Positions 1 to 12,364 of a stretch of 64,000 bases of DNA are shown in pieces. The stretch's first letter is position 1. Each line of letters begins with the position of its first letter. Under the pieces are notes generated by a model. It was given only the letters and a program-made list of their open reading frames with translations. It made no database searches and had not been told where the DNA came from. The position numbers were made by a program, and so were the translations under genes. This stretch comes from Nitzschia sp. pyKryTriq1 (Eukaryota > Bacillariophyta > Bacillariophyceae > Bacillariales > Bacillariaceae): the NCBI GenBank assembly GCA_956465555.1, contig OY101117.1, forward strand, positions 1,364,001-1,428,000, in the 5' to 3' direction.

Positions 1-103
1 TCTGGAATACAAAGCTGCTTTCTATTTCCAAAGACAAAAAGCCATTACACCCAACCATTGACGTCGGTGCTTGACGACTCTCACTTGAGCGCTGAAAGTG
101 CGT

Positions 104-675
104 CTAGAGCTCTTTCGATTTCTTCACCAGCTTGTCGATAATTTTGCCGACCTTCGCGTGTTTGCGCTTCATAAGTTTGCCTTTCTTAGTTTTTCCTTTC
201 GAGTCCTGAGCACCGGAAAGAGTTTTGACTTCGGTATGGGCTCGGGTGCCGCCCAATCCAAGAGGAACAACTGGAGCAGAAGTTGTTGAGCTCGATTTTT
301 TTGTACCCTTCTTTGCGCCCTTTTTGGTGCCCTTCTTCGTCATGGAAAACGACAGCGGAAAAGAAAAATATTCCAACTTGTCTCCAAAGTCAAAGTCCCG
401 CTGGAAATGCAAATCGTCACATCAACGTGAGTCGGTCATTGGTTGAAAGGTAAGACGTTCGATCTTCACAATTTGACTCTGCAACTCACCTCTTGAACTT
501 GAATTTTGGGAAGCTTTCTTCGTTCGGACTCTGGACTGCTCACAGACTCTGGCGTGATTTCGCCTATCACTCGGTCAGCCCCTTGGCGGATCCGAACCTG
601 CCCTTGAACAAGGATGGGTAGAGGCGACAGAACTAAAAGTCCTAGAGCAAAAATTGGCTGCTTGATGCACTTCAT
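104..675 (-). CDS. Small secreted lysine-rich protein, silaffin-like composition (2 exons)
   Basis: Two exons, 675..490 and 400..104, are joined by an 89-nt intron with an AG|GTGAGT donor and a TTTCCAG acceptor. Phases match (0/0) and give 160 residues. Seen: an N-terminal hydrophobic stretch (residues 7-24) ending VQG, typical of a signal peptide. An acidic/serine pro-region with RKL follows. From about residue 82 there is a Lys-rich part with four KKG[TA]-type units followed by a Ser/Thr run, then a very basic C-terminus (KGKTKKGKLMKRKHAK). KXXK tetrapeptides behind a signal peptide are known from diatom silaffins and cingulins, where the lysines carry polyamines. That this protein works in silica deposition is inference. 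An alternative is that exon 2 alone, from the Met at 343, codes for a small basic nuclear protein. The join rests only on splice consensus and phase. Confidence 0.5.
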
Positions 676-1149
676 CGTTCGTGAAAATCTTTCAGCGGTG
701 CCTCGCGATGTCGGTTTCTTGAATAATGAGCGATTACGTTTCCGGCGTTTCTTTCATTTGCAACTCGATCGGCATCGAAGCTTCGTTCTACTACCACGAT
801 CGTCGTCAACGGGTAGAGGTATCGTACGTTGAGCTTTCACATGATTAGAGTCATGTGTTTCGTTGTGAAGTGTTATCAAACAAAGACGCCCTCTTGGTAC
901 CCTTGACGAAATCGAAGCTTCTTGAGACTCCACTTTCCTCCCTCGTTCCGCTACGATGCGGAACGAATGCAGGAAACAGAAACGTGGGTTTTGCTTTGTG
1001 CCACGAATCGAGCTTCGCTTGTGAAAGCAGTGGCGCGAGTGAAGCAGAGCGTGAACGTGGGATCCTTTGGAAACATTTGCGTTGGCATTTCTTGGTATCG
1101 GTGTAGTGCCGTCTCATCAATCGGCTTGGTGTAGATTACGAATTACGAA

Positions 1150-1480
1150 AACAGTGCAAGTAGTAACTACCGGTACGCACACGAATAGGTACAATAGGGA
1201 CACTCCTCCTCTACGAGTACCGGTTACAAAGTACCTGGTAACTCTACTGCTACTAGTAGTAGTAGAGATGCGAAGAATACCGGTGCGTACACTTGTACCT
1301 GGTAGCGAGGATTATCCTACAGTACATACCGGCACCGGTACTGGTACCGTCTACCAGTACTGGTACCGTGATTTTCGTACCTTTTCGTCGTCGAGAAACG
1401 CAAGAGCGTGAACCAAGCTACGGTAGCAAGGACCGGATGGACGGTTACTGTACAGTACCAGGTACTGCTCGTAGGACCAA
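1150..1480. repeat. GGTACCGGTACC-type palindrome cluster
   Basis: Repeated GTACC/GGTAC hexamers and their overlaps (CCGGTAC, GTACCTGGTAC, CACCGGTACTGGTACC) lie between the 3' end of the polymerase gene and the 5' side of the lysine-rich protein gene. It is the first of at least ten such clusters in the window. Confidence 0.75.
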
Positions 1481-1723
1481 CGTGACGTCCAGGCGTCAAA
1501 GGCGGGAATGGCAAGAAAACTAGTTCTGTAGAATTGATCAACAACTCTCTAGTAGTAGAGAGAGCTATTAGCGGAGAGAGAGAGAGAGAGAGAGTAGAGG
1601 GCATATCGGTACCTTCCTCGATCGATCTCTCTACTCTAGAGGATCTATATCAATGGTATCTGTAGTCTTGCGGTTCTTTCGAAGAGCGAGAGAGAGAGAG
1701 ACCATACTGCCTCTACTCCTAGC

Positions 1724-1796
1724 GTAAGGCAACGAAAAAGTGCACTGTCTAATTTAGCTAGTGCCTGGAAGCTCGAGAGCAATGAATCAATCTCTC
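1724..1796 (+). repeat. Dispersed ~73-bp repeat, copy 1
   Basis: This stretch aligns with 21136-21208. It includes an identical 18-nt block, GTGCACTGTCTAATTTAG, and the block CGAGAGCAATGAATCA, preceded in both copies by GTAA-GC and an A-run. No coding potential and no terminal inverted repeats are visible. Confidence 0.7.
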
Positions 1797-1980
1797 TTGC
1801 GACAATGCTTTTGCCTGTACTTGTGGCTGTACTTTACAGCGTCTCCTGTACATAGATACTTTCTACGATAGAAGACGTAATCTTGCATCACGCTATTAAT
1901 ATCGCTATATTGTGCCACAATCCCAACGGCGCCCACGCCATTGCACGAGAGAAGCCCCCAAGCCCGTCATCGGGGGAGAC

Positions 1981-4900
1981 CTACTGCTTTGCTCGGATTG
2001 CCCCGAACATCGATTGCCAAAATGATGGTGAAATCCAGTTGTAGGCGCACTCATCAACATTTTCCTTGGCGATCCTATAGAGTTCTCTCGAGATTTCCCG
2101 ATCATTCTTCGAGATGTATTTTTCCAACTCTGCCTTAGTACCATAGACTTCTTTGGAAGCAAGTTGCTGACAGACGTGGTCAGCGTCGAACAGGCATTCC
2201 AAGTACTTCAGCTGTGTCTGAAGTGTCCGTTCCTTGAAAGTGGAGTTCATACGACCATTGCACCCACGATTGAGACAAACACCGCCATTGACCGATAGTT
2301 GCCTTGTTTCCAAGCCACACGCAGGATCGTCACATTTTACCACGCCCTTGTAGTATTCTTGAAGCTGTTGTCTCACCAACATTGCCATGGAATTCATGAT
2401 GCGAGCCATGCATTCGTACGGGGTATTCTCTCCCCAGTAGTGGGGACGATCACAATCTGGATTGACGCAATGGAATCCTCCTCTCAAGGTGGTCACATCT
2501 TCCTTGGCTGTGTGAAGAAGACCCGGAAACTCGCTATTGACGCCACAAGCAGCACACGTGAGCATGAGTTTCTGGACACCTTGAAAGCGATCTTCGTCGC
2601 TCTTGAACGATTCTGGGACATAGTTCACAAGCTGATCCTCGTCGAAGTCGTCTTCACCGAAGGAGCTTCGCTGGTTGTACTTGCTAGAATCGAGACCGAG
2701 ACGCTCGGCAATGAGCCCAGCGGACAGGCCTTCGATCGGTTCACATAGACGGGATACAGGAGGCAGGATCTGTTGCGTCAAATACCACTCCACGTCAGGC
2801 TTCAAGACTCCTCCGCTTCTTTCAATCTCGTCAGGGTGACGAGCTCGCTCAGCCGCATTCTGGGAAATCTTGCCGGTCCTTTCCTCGCCTTCGGGAAGTT
2901 GAGTTATGATGTAGGGAATGTGGTCACCGACTGTCATAGTTCTCTTGTTTTTAAGCATCATCTTGGCCACGTGGACATGCGGCAAAGCCTTGCCGTCGGG
3001 GTAGTCGTTAGGGTGTTTGCTCAAACCTTTCGTGATAACATACTTCTGTAGAGGCAGCTCTCCATTTCTCATTTTAGTCGCAAGCTCCTCCAAATGAGTG
3101 AGGATCTTGGAGAGGGAAACTTCCTTGTCTTGATCGCTGGAAAGGATCTGATCCAACACGAAACGTCCAGAATCCTTGGACTGCACACACCAATCTCGGC
3201 GGACGAGATCCAATCCCTTTTCTTCGCGCTCAAAGACGATTTCACCGTTCTTGTTTTGGTCTACCGTAATGGCAGCGTACTTCTTTTTCTTCAACAGCAA
3301 CATGCATCTGAAGATCCCATCAACCTCAAGCTCGAGCGTCTTGTATAGCTTATTCACTTCCCTTTTGACCTGTTCACCCAATTTCCTGATGTTGGACAAC
3401 TGACTGAGATCGCTGATACGAGTATTGATCATGATACTATCGGTATCGCCGTAGATGACTTCCAGTCCCAAAGTCGACTGGGAAATGTCGACAGTTTTCT
3501 GGAGAGTTTGTCGACCCATGGACGTAACCAAGGCAGCGATTGGCTGAGCATAGAAGCGAGAGAAAGAGAAACCCAGACAACCATACATGGAGTTGGCTGT
3601 CAATTTGAATGCCTTTTGCTTGATGTCGAGCTACGAGTGAAGTAGAAGAAGATTGTGAGAGAAGATAACGCTTAGTCAACTCCAGGCGAACCATGGATGG
3701 AGAAAATTACCTCGTTCTGCTTCTCCGGATTGCTTTCCTTCTTCATGAGACCTTTCACGGCTCGGCGACGTTCGACCAAGTTTTTAATGACCTTCGGCAA
3801 AACACCTTGATGCTCCGATTCGTCTGGGATCGGGGGCAAATCTTCTCCCGACTGCTCTTCGCCCTCCACCTTGTGCTGGCCCATTTGTCTCTTGTGGAAA
3901 GTCGCCCAATCATTCACAGTGGTGAAACACAGATTGTACTCTTGAATCAAAGAGGGGTACAAACTGTTAAAATCCAGCAAAAGAATAAAGGTGTCGTAAA
4001 GTCCCTTCTTGGGTTCCAACACGAGACCACCCGAGTACTTTGCCTTGCCGGAGCCTTCTTCGCGCTTATGACGATGCTTCTCTGGAACCAAATACTTGAG
4101 TCGATGAAATTCGTGAAGAAGCAAATACTCAGTTCGCTCGGCACGATTACTCTTCATGGTATGAGACCACATATTTCCTGCAATGTTCGTGAGCTGCTTG
4201 CTCAATGGAAGAATTTGCAGCTTGAACATAAGACGCTGGACCAGTTGCGCGTCATTGAGCGTATGAAGGGCCAAAGATACGATGGTCGAGCTCTTCTGGA
4301 AGTATGCCGGCACATCCATAGGCTCAATTTCCTGGCGACTGGTCTTCAATTGAGTTTCCGCCAAGTTCTTGAGCGAGTACGTGGTTTCGCGCAAGTGTTC
4401 CTTGGCACTCAGATACGTGTCGCAGAGGAGACGACCCGAGAGAGCATCCGCAATGGCCCAATCCTTGCCAGAGGTAAAGTGAGACTTGTTTGGCATTTCA
4501 ATTTTTCGGTTGCGGCCGAGCTTGGACCAAAACTTGATCTTGTGCTCTACGCATCGAGCCAGAAGCACTTGAATATCGTGGCCCCAAGCATTGTGACCGA
4601 CCAATACATCAGGGTCCCATGTACCAATCTGGTTCACGAGCATGCTAAGCAAAGCACGCTCATTCGGCATGCGTTTGAGTTGAGGCATCTTGGCCTTGAC
4701 CTCAGCATCAAAATCGCGCGGGAACTTTGCCATTCCTTGCTCATTGGAGTCTTCCGTGTGAATGGGACGAATCAACGAAAGCTGGGTCATGAATCGACGA
4801 GACTGATCCGTCGAGCTGTCCAGTTGGACTTGCTTGTGACAAACGGCACTAACCGACACAATTTCATTCTTGTGGGTCTTTGGGTTTACGATTGTCTTGA

Positions 4901-6842
4901 GTTTCAACGTCACCGACACCACTGGTGGCGATGGACGAGGAGCCGTACCGGAAGCAACGACGGTATCGAGACGGTTAATCTGTTTGGGAGATTCCACTTC
5001 CAACTCCAACGCGCACCAAGACAAGGCACCTCGCTTGTTGGCTTCCGGCTGCTTGATGCGGAGCCAGCAGGGACCCATGAGCTTTCGCTTCAAGATGAAA
5101 GTCTCTAGGATCGAGGCTCTGCCATTCAGGATTTTGTGAACAAACTCTCCACCTTCATGACACACTTCTTCTGCAGGCGAAGGATACCTGGCATCATAGA
5201 CAACTTTCAAGTAGTTTGTCTTTTCACGGGGAACTTCAGGGTCCTCAAACGCATAGTTGCGCTCCACGACCTTTCCAGCCCAAGAGGCCCCAACTGCTTT
5301 AGGGATGCACTTGGGTTGCAATATTCCTTTCAATTCCTGGTGAACACTAGCCATATCAACGTAGTCACCGTTTTGATCCTTTCGAGGCAAAACAAATAGG
5401 TTTCTCATGTTACCCTTGACGACAACGCAGCAACTGACAAACTTGTCTTCTTCGGTGGGAGACGCAACCTTTCCGTAAATAAAGATGTCACCCCGACGTT
5501 CAATGGCATCCATCCAGAACATATCCACATAACGTTCTTCTCCCTCTGTGACAACATAGGATTCCAAAGTCGCGGCTGCAGCGGCCGACGTGGAAGACTC
5601 GGCTGCAATATCTTCCGGAGAAAAGGAGATGGAGGACGTGTCAATCGTAGGCGCCGGAGTGCTGGCCTTGCTCTCTTGAGTCTCTTGCACTTTCTTCTCT
5701 TCTTCTGCAGCCTTTAGCGCAGGGGCCGAACGTTTCATGAGCCTCTTGGGAGCCAGACGACGCATGGGTGCTGGCGCTGCTTCCTTCTCGGCCGATTCTT
5801 CCTCGGGCGGCTGCTTGACGTCGGTGAATGGGGTCACCATTTCAGCCTTGGAGGAGGACTCACCCATCTTGGCAGGTGTTTCAACATCTCCCTTGTCAGC
5901 TTCCGTTTCGTGTCTGGCAGTAGCAGCAGCTGGGGAGGGTGGGTCTAGTTCCATGTTGTGATCATCGTCATTGTCGTCATCACCAAAAGCCGGAAAACCA
6001 GAATCATCATCGTCATCTTCTGCTCCCGCGATTTGCGGATCCTCTTCCGGCTCGTGCTCGTATCGAGCACGTCGAGCCGTGGTAGAAGAAGGATTCCTCG
6101 AGCGACGACTGGCCGATCCGTATCCGGCGGACGATCGAACCGCGGGGCGACGCCGAGAGGAAGCACTGCTGGAGCGGCCCCGGCTCTTCGTCGGGGCCGA
6201 AGTAAGATCGTCCAGAGCACCCAACAGATCATCGACGTTGCGAGTGGGAGCCGCAGGTTTGGAAGAATCGTTGGAGCGGTTGACGCTGGCTCCTCGACGA
6301 ACAAACTCCCACATGGATCGGTTCGACGCGATCACTGCATCGTCGTCCTTCTCGTCTTCCGGATCGACAGCTGATGTGGCCCGGAGCGCTGCCTTAGCCT
6401 TGCGGGCCTTTTTCAATGCTCCCGCAGTCAAAGCGGCGGTGCTGGAACGCTTCTTCTTGTCTTGGGTCTCTCCGTCTTCGTCTCCCAAGCGCTCTTCTCC
6501 ATCGTCGTAATAGCCAAGTCCATCTAAAAAATAAATGACCCAACGATGAGTGGACGGGATGGAAAGAAATGAAATGAGACTGAATTCAACACAAGACAGC
6601 CGGCGATCCCTGCTGCAAAATAAACTTTGGAACTTACCATCATCTACCACAAAGTCTTCGCGTTGACGTCGAGAGTTCACCAATGTTTGATAATCATCCT
6701 CGTCGACAATATCGTAGACATCTTCCTCCTCTTTCATGTTTCCATCAAACAAGTCGTCCGCCTCGTCTTCACCCATTATTCGTTTGAGTTTGGCATCACG
6801 AAACTTGGCCAGGGCGGCCTTGCGGCTCGCTTTAGAGGACAT
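1981..6842 (-). CDS. POLA1: DNA polymerase alpha catalytic subunit
   Basis: This is the B-family polymerase that extends RNA primers in the Pol alpha-primase complex in the nucleus. Exons are 6842..6638, 6523..3711 and 3630..1981, joined by GT-AG introns of 114 and 80 nt. Together they give 1555 residues, close to the usual ~1460-1500. Seen: an N-terminal DDGLGYYDDGEE block restored by splicing intron 1, then an acidic and Ser/Ala-rich region. Motif A (DFNSLYPSLIQEYN) lies near residue 918. Motif B (KLTANSMYGCLGFS) begins just after the exon 2/3 junction, near residue 1015, and motif C (YGDTDS) is near 1067. Two C-terminal CxxC modules (from about 1364 and 1430) fit the zinc/Fe-S region that binds the B subunit. 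Intron 1 is stop-free and in frame, so an unspliced reading would add 38 residues; the family alignment argues against that. Confidence 0.97.
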
Positions 6843-7486
6843 GTTGTTGTCAATCTCGATCGATCAATCAATCAATCAATCAACCAATGTGTGACAAAAC
6901 GAGCAATGCTCAACGCTGATGCTGTAACTATCGCAATGCGCCCAATACAAAAAAAATGTCTTGCTTGTGAAAAATCCAGGTTGGATGCAGGCAGCCGCCG
7001 CTGTCGCTTTGGAGCCAGTTATGCTTTATCGTAGGATTGACAGGCTCTCTCCGTAAGCTTTTGACTGAAACACGATGTCTTGTGTCGTCGATTGTTCGGG
7101 AGCTTGTCGCCTCAAAGCAAGCTCAAAGCGCGCAATGCGGTCCTCCAAAACTTCGCGCCATCCTGGGATCGGGCAACCTGTTGAGATGAGAGCAATCGAT
7201 TGAGTCGTCTGGTTGACCCTCATCACTCATCACTCATCATTCATTCTTCATCCGTCCATCCATCTACCTACTAGTAAGAGTAGTCTACTACTTGATGATG
7301 TCGGATCTCTGCCATTCCGAGAGTTGCTATTAGAGTCTACTAGACAAGCGGTAGAGAAAACAAAACCTTATTTACTATTACGTTTCACTTGTAGACTGAT
7401 GATAGTACAAATTTCGGGCGACGATGGGGTGGACTACGAGTATGCATTATTCATGCTACTCTAGTCCCTAGCTAGATACCTCTCTA
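6843..7486. other. Spacer between POLA1 and PRP16
   Basis: It holds an ATCA tandem run (about 6863-6883), CTCTAGTAGAG-type palindromes at 7270-7340 and 7470-7495, and one weak minus-strand ORF listed separately. GTACC-type clusters are absent. Confidence 0.6.
7026..7226 (-). CDS. Possible small exon or hypothetical protein
   Basis: The ORF is 66 residues. Its last ~45 look protein-like: an amphipathic Arg/Glu/Leu helix around WREVLEDRIARFELALRRQ. A strong 3' splice site (CTCATCTCAACAG) lies just before the GCPIPGW segment, so this may be the last exon of a short gene whose first exon I cannot place; an ATG at 7316 on the minus strand is one candidate. I recognise no family. It could equally be chance. 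Confidence 0.22.
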   Translation of the reverse strand: MMRVNQTTQSIALISTGCPIPGWREVLEDRIARFELALRRQAPEQSTTQDIVFQSKAYGESLSILR

Positions 7487-10400
7487 CTAGAGCCCGACCC
7501 TGCGGTTCGACTTTGGCATAAATCGAGGGGTGCCACTACCAGATTGACGCCCTGGTGTAGCTACGGTGTGGCTCCTTCGCGAGGCAGACATAGAGGAGGC
7601 ACTGGCGCTCTCTCTTTCGCTCTTTTCCTTCTTTTCTTTCAGAGTCTTGGCCTGCAATTCCAATTCCATCTTTACCTTTTCTTCCTTCTTTTCTTGACGT
7701 TTGCGCAATGTAGTTTCAAAGGACTCCTTGATGGAAAAGAACATCGGACCCAGTTCTGCAAGCCATTCACCCTCGACTGCCGTGACACAGGACATGAACT
7801 CCTTGGACGTACTGATAAGTTCATGATAGCACACATAGTCCGGCGTATAACCCAGCCCGAACAATGCGCTCGATGGATGCAAGGCGGAGGGAATCCCACT
7901 TAGCATGTTAATGTATTCGCCAATACCCTTGATCTTCGAGCTGTTGTAAAAATAAGCGGAGCAGATGGACTTGCGAACCGCATCCCACGAGCCACCACAA
8001 CTTCTTGGTTCCAGCTTTTGTGTTTTCATCAAGTCGACAAGTTGAGCATGAACCTCACGTGCTTTCCGGATACCTTTGGCGTGAATGAAATGACGCGTAC
8101 ACCACTCGGCGTCGAACTTGTACTGCTTGGCTCTCTGGTAGACATTAAGCAGGGTCAAATGATCTGACTCGGGGACGAAGAATTTTTCTCGCGCCGCATC
8201 GGATTCTTCCTCGCGGTCCTTTGGACGAAAGAAAACACTTGGAACGCTCAGCATGCTAACCACAATCAACACTTCTGTGGAACACCCTCCGTGTTGATGA
8301 GCAAAGAGTAACATCTTGCTCAATGGTGGGTCCAGCGGAAAATCTCCCATTCGGCGCCCCATGGGGGTCAAATCACCAGTGTTGTCCAAAGCTCCGAGGA
8401 TCCATAGCTGGTATAGAGAGTTCATAATGTTTTCTTGCGGTGGAGGGTCCATAAAATCGAACTCGAGAAGATTCTGGATACCCAGGGACTTGAGCAGCAA
8501 AACGACGTTGCTCAAATTTGTTCTCTGGATTTCAGGAACAGCGCTTTCCATGAGTTCATCTCGGAATTGACGATCTGTATACAGTCGAAAGCAAAATCCT
8601 GGCCCTGTTCGTCCAGCACGACCGCTACGTTGATTGGCGTTGGCCTTACTGATAGGAGTCACCAAAAGCGTATCCATTCCGATCTTGGGATTGTAGACTT
8701 TCAGTTTACAGAAACCAGAATCAATAACATAGCGAATACCGTCGACAGTCAAACTGGTTTCTGCAACATTGGTAGAGACAATGCACTTTCGAATCCCTTT
8801 TGGGGCAGTCTCGAAAATCTTGGCTTGTAAATCAGCCGGTAGTTGGGAGTACATGGGCAATACCAGCAATGGTGACGATTCCTCACCCAGACGTTCCATC
8901 TTCTCGGCCAATACAGCACAAGTCCCTTCGATATCTTCTTGACCAGTCATGAAGATGAGAATATCCCCTGGCGGAGAATTGAAATGGATCTGCATGGTTT
9001 GTTTGACGGCTGCCATGACGTAATCTTCTTGTACACTTTTTGAAAAGTATGTCTCCACAGGGAAGGTCCGTCCAGGAATTCGAAACACTGGAACTCCTCC
9101 AAAATAATTGCTGAATGTGTCTGCACTGAGAGTGGCGGAGGTTACAATGAACTTGAGATCCGATCGCCGAGCCACGACCTTTCGGAGCACCCCAAACAGA
9201 ACGTCAGTGTTGAGAGATCGCTCGTGAGCTTCGTCCATTACAATGCAGCTGTACTTGTTGAGATCTGGGTCATTCAAAGATTCTCGCAGCAAGACTCCAT
9301 CCGTCATATATTTGATTAGGGTATGCTCTGAGGTACAGTCTTCAAAGCGAATGGCATACCCGACTCGGCCACCCAGCTCATCTTTCTCGCCCAAGGGTTG
9401 GCCCTTTTCTTCCACGCCCGCCGCTACTTCCTGGCATACACGTTTGGCAACGCTCATGGCCGCCACACGACGAGGCTGTGTACAGCCAATCAGTCCAAAT
9501 TCCGCGTACCCCTCCTCCATCAAGTACTGCGTGAGCTGTGTTGTCTTTCCACTTCCCGTTTCTCCGACAATGACGACACAGTTGTTTTCTCTAATCACGT
9601 TGAGAAGTTCCTCTCGCACCGAAAATATGGGTAAATACTCTCGTTGCTGACGGATCGTCTTGCTCTTGGCAAACGCCGAGGCTGGTCCATCTTTTTGCTT
9701 TTTCATATGTTCCGCAAATCCAGAGGACTTTTTATAGTCAATCTCTCCGCTTTCTGTCAAGGCAGGCTGATCCTTTTTCGCCGCGCCATCATCGGCTTCC
9801 TTTGGAACTCCCACCGCGTCCCCCATACGGGTGCCTCCCAGTTCCCAAAACTTTTGCCTCATGGTAGTCTTATCTTTGTTGGCACGCAAATGACGCAACG
9901 TAGCAGAACCCTCGCGAGCCATTTTGGCAAAATCCGAGCTAGCATCCTTCACTGTCGGAACGGTTTCACGGATCTTGGAAAAGGACACCCGACCATCGAG
10001 AAAGGGTGGCTTCACCTGGTGGACCAGTAGAGTTACATTGGTATCCTGTTCGGTCGTCATTTCTAGATCAACATTGGATCGAACGGCGGCACCTGAGCTT
10101 AGCAGTCGATTCTCTTCCCACGCATCTTGATCATCTTGCAGTGCCGATTTACGAGGATTGAAACGATTTTGACGTTTCTGTTCCATTTCTTCTTCGCGGG
10201 CTTTGGTCTTGGCATTCTCGAATAAAAAGCGACCCATGTCCGCCTCTCCGCCATCGGCCACGTTACTATTGTCCAAGACATAACCTCCTTCTTCTTGATC
10301 GAGGTAGAAGTGACGATCAAAGTCGTCGTCGTCACCATCACCAGCAGGTCGCGTCGAAATAGTGGCACCTGGAAGTTTCGCATCCTCGTCGTCTCGAGGA

Positions 10401-11236
10401 CCAGGAAGGGGGGTCTCATCCCATCCAGAGCGAGCGGAGGCTGGAGTCGCACGACCACCACCACGCGGGATGTTGGTTCGATCATGGTTATTATTTCTTC
10501 GCGACATGGGTGTCGAAGCATCTGCCACATCACGCCGCCTCATCATCGTCGATGTGGATGCATGTGTGGACGGAGTGACAGCCGGAGGCGGTGCCATACT
10601 TCGATCATGCCCCCGTCCCTCGCGATGATTATTAGTATTACTATTATACGACCTGCGGTCATAGGAACGATTATCCCGGCGTCTGTCATCGTATTCTCGA
10701 TCATTAGGTCGCCGGCTCTGACTGCTGGTGCTGCTGCCACCACCCCCCGAATATTGATCCTCTCGCCGTCTTCGTTCACTGTTGCCTCCTCGGTCCTCTC
10801 CTCGATTTCTACTACTACTTCGATCGTAAGAATCCCGGCCCCTGTTGCCACGATCCTCGTCCTCTCCTCTTCGAGAAGTGGTGGTAGGATACGGTTTGAA
10901 TTGACGATTTCCCCGATGTTGATTTCGATCCTCCTGTTGGTGCGTCCGACGTACGGCTTCCCGGTTCAGACCGGGTCCCAGAGAGGGCGTTTCGGCATCG
11001 CTTCGTCGATAGGATCGTTCCTGTCGCTTTTGAGCTGCCAAACGATCGAGACCCAGCCTGGATTTGCCGTCGGAGGACGACGAAGACGCCGATGGGCGAG
11101 TACTACTCGAACGGCTGGCACCACCACCACCACCACCACCACCTCGCGACTGCAAGCCTCCCCCTGAGGACGGCAGCAACGAAGTCAACCGCGTTGTGGA
11201 AGATTCTTCTTCCCTTTTGTTGTTGTGTTCTGACAT
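7487..11236 (-). CDS. DHX38: Pre-mRNA splicing DEAH-box ATPase PRP16/DHX38
   Basis: This is the spliceosomal RNA helicase that remodels the complex after the first catalytic step of splicing. I start it at the ATG at 11236 ([10 protein letters not shown]); the open frame runs 37 codons further upstream but has no family character there. Length is 1249 residues against 1227 in the human protein. Seen: a 450-residue Arg/Ser/Asp/Gly-rich N-terminus typical of PRP16. The helicase core carries Walker [10 protein letters not shown] (~555), DEAH (~666), SATL (~702), a [16 protein letters not shown] block and the motif VI region [12 protein letters not shown] (~870). HA2/OB-type sequence runs to the C-terminus. 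No intron is needed. An antisense ORF of 290 codons over the low-complexity N-terminus is a shadow. Confidence 0.96.
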   Translation of the reverse strand: MSEHNNKREEESSTTRLTSLLPSSGGGLQSRGGGGGGGGASRSSSTRPSASSSSSDGKSRLGLDRLAAQKRQERSYRRSDAETPSLGPGLNREAVRRTHQQEDRNQHRGNRQFKPYPTTTSRRGEDEDRGNRGRDSYDRSSSRNRGEDRGGNSERRRREDQYSGGGGSSTSSQSRRPNDREYDDRRRDNRSYDRRSYNSNTNNHREGRGHDRSMAPPPAVTPSTHASTSTMMRRRDVADASTPMSRRNNNHDRTNIPRGGGRATPASARSGWDETPLPGPRDDEDAKLPGATISTRPAGDGDDDDFDRHFYLDQEEGGYVLDNSNVADGGEADMGRFLFENAKTKAREEEMEQKRQNRFNPRKSALQDDQDAWEENRLLSSGAAVRSNVDLEMTTEQDTNVTLLVHQVKPPFLDGRVSFSKIRETVPTVKDASSDFAKMAREGSATLRHLRANKDKTTMRQKFWELGGTRMGDAVGVPKEADDGAAKKDQPALTESGEIDYKKSSGFAEHMKKQKDGPASAFAKSKTIRQQREYLPIFSVREELLNVIRENNCVVIVGETGSGKTTQLTQYLMEEGYAEFGLIGCTQPRRVAAMSVAKRVCQEVAAGVEEKGQPLGEKDELGGRVGYAIRFEDCTSEHTLIKYMTDGVLLRESLNDPDLNKYSCIVMDEAHERSLNTDVLFGVLRKVVARRSDLKFIVTSATLSADTFSNYFGGVPVFRIPGRTFPVETYFSKSVQEDYVMAAVKQTMQIHFNSPPGDILIFMTGQEDIEGTCAVLAEKMERLGEESSPLLVLPMYSQLPADLQAKIFETAPKGIRKCIVSTNVAETSLTVDGIRYVIDSGFCKLKVYNPKIGMDTLLVTPISKANANQRSGRAGRTGPGFCFRLYTDRQFRDELMESAVPEIQRTNLSNVVLLLKSLGIQNLLEFDFMDPPPQENIMNSLYQLWILGALDNTGDLTPMGRRMGDFPLDPPLSKMLLFAHQHGGCSTEVLIVVSMLSVPSVFFRPKDREEESDAAREKFFVPESDHLTLLNVYQRAKQYKFDAEWCTRHFIHAKGIRKAREVHAQLVDLMKTQKLEPRSCGGSWDAVRKSICSAYFYNSSKIKGIGEYINMLSGIPSALHPSSALFGLGYTPDYVCYHELISTSKEFMSCVTAVEGEWLAELGPMFFSIKESFETTLRKRQEKKEEKVKMELELQAKTLKEKKEKSERESASASSMSASRRSHTVATPGRQSGSGTPRFMPKSNRRVGL

Positions 11237-11788
11237 TTTAAATCCCTTGTACTGTGGAGGTGCTGGTGGGGGGCTTTTGATAAGTGAGTGATTGGTTACA
11301 AATGTAAGAAATCGGTGGTAAACGACAACAAAGCCAGGCGTCGTCAATTTTCTTCATCTTCATCTTCTCGTTTTGGCGCTTTGTAATGCCGGTGCGTGCC
11401 ATATTATTTCATACGGTATGATACCGGTACAGTACCGGTACCTGGACCGGTACAAGTACAGTAGATCGTGACAACATTTACATAACGGACGACCTTCAGA
11501 CCGACCGAAGAACGACAACATGATCGGGAGACAGTACGGTATGAACCACCACGAGCTTCCTTAGGTTGTTTCGTCTCTCTAGTAGAGAATTCTTCATACC
11601 GTACTCTCTTTTGTGTTGAAACGGATTGAATTCTTTCTTTTCAGGCTACCCCGAAAAATATTAGTAGACTAAAATATAGAAATAGAAGATAGAAATACCA
11701 GTAAAGTCGTGATCTAAAGTAGCCTAGGAATACTGAAGTCATCGTTCGAAAAATCAAAGGATTGCATTGCACTAGTAGAAGTTTCTCT
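11237..11788. repeat. Spacer with GTACC palindromes upstream of PRP16
   Basis: A GTACC cluster at 11395-11465 (ACCGGTACAGTACCGGTACC form) sits about 160-230 nt upstream of the PRP16 ATG. A CTCTAGTAGAG palindrome lies near 11575-11590. The rest is AT-rich with no gene seen. Confidence 0.7.
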
Positions 11789-12364
11789 CTAGTTCAAGTC
11801 CTTGACCAGACATTCATCTGGGACCTCCGCTGGAGTCAAGCCACGCTTCTCTCGCTCTGCTTTTGTCCACTGCTGGGGTACCTTTCGAAGTCCATCCAGG
11901 CTATACTGATGCTTCTCTACCAGCTTCTTGGTAATGCTGTTGTACAGAGATTCATCCATCACTGGCTTTCTTGCCATAATCCAGCAGTAATCACGGGACG
12001 GGTACCCAATCACACAGTAGGAATAATCCTTGTCGTCGACTTCGATGATGGGATAAGGCATCTTAATCGGCCACATTGGGCTGACCTTCCACTTGCCACT
12101 GTTGGACTTGTCACCCTGGACCCATCCCTTCTGTGGCAGAGACTTCAGTTTGGATTTGATGGGCTCGGCCTGGTTGTATTGGAAGTCAATATCAATGTCG
12201 TAACTCTTATTCTCTAACCGCGTGTATTTCTCAACGGCATTCGAACATGTCGTTTCAAACATTGTGGGCTTGACTCCAATTACGAACCATGTTCCCATGA
12301 ATTTGGCAGTGTCGCAGGATGCAACTGTTTGAAGTGCCGGTAGGTTGCTTGCTGAATTTCCCAT
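11789..12364 (-). CDS. Lipocalin (bacterial Blc / apolipoprotein D / plant TIL type)
   Basis: This is an eight-stranded beta-barrel carrier of small hydrophobic ligands, 191 residues and a single exon. Seen: the lipocalin block 1 with the invariant Gly-x-Trp (KFMGTWFVIGVKP, residues ~21-33). The later block YPSRDYCWIMARKP is diagnostic of the Blc/TIL/ApoD branch, followed by a helix and LRKVPQQW. The N-terminus is MGNSAS, which fits an N-myristoylation signal (Gly2, Ser6). Unlike bacterial Blc, there is no signal peptide or lipobox, so cytosolic membrane association is likely. Plant temperature-induced lipocalins protect membranes against stress; a similar job here is inference. Confidence 0.92.
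   Translation of the reverse strand: MGNSASNLPALQTVASCDTAKFMGTWFVIGVKPTMFETTCSNAVEKYTRLENKSYDIDIDFQYNQAEPIKSKLKSLPQKGWVQGDKSNSGKWKVSPMWPIKMPYPIIEVDDKDYSYCVIGYPSRDYCWIMARKPVMDESLYNSITKKLVEKHQYSLDGLRKVPQQWTKAEREKRGLTPAEVPDECLVKDLN

Larger units (their letters stand above)
676..1980. other. Gene-free spacer with palindromic motif clusters
   Basis: No convincing gene is seen here. Overlapping short ORFs on both strands at 851-1140 have no recognisable features. From about 1140 the DNA is dominated by GTACCGGTAC-type motifs, then by CTCTAGTAGAG and GAGA runs (for example 1579-1595 and 1689-1700), then by a unit shared with 21136-21208. Confidence 0.7.

Noticed and set aside
3693-5108. 471-codon plus-strand ORF antisense to POLA1
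   Set aside because: It lies wholly opposite conserved polymerase sequence and its translation has no domain or composition bias of its own. It is a chance mirror of the real frame.
10295-11291. Plus-strand ORFs opposite the PRP16 N-terminus
   Set aside because: They are shadows of a Ser/Arg/Gly-rich low-complexity region, with no independent start context or features.
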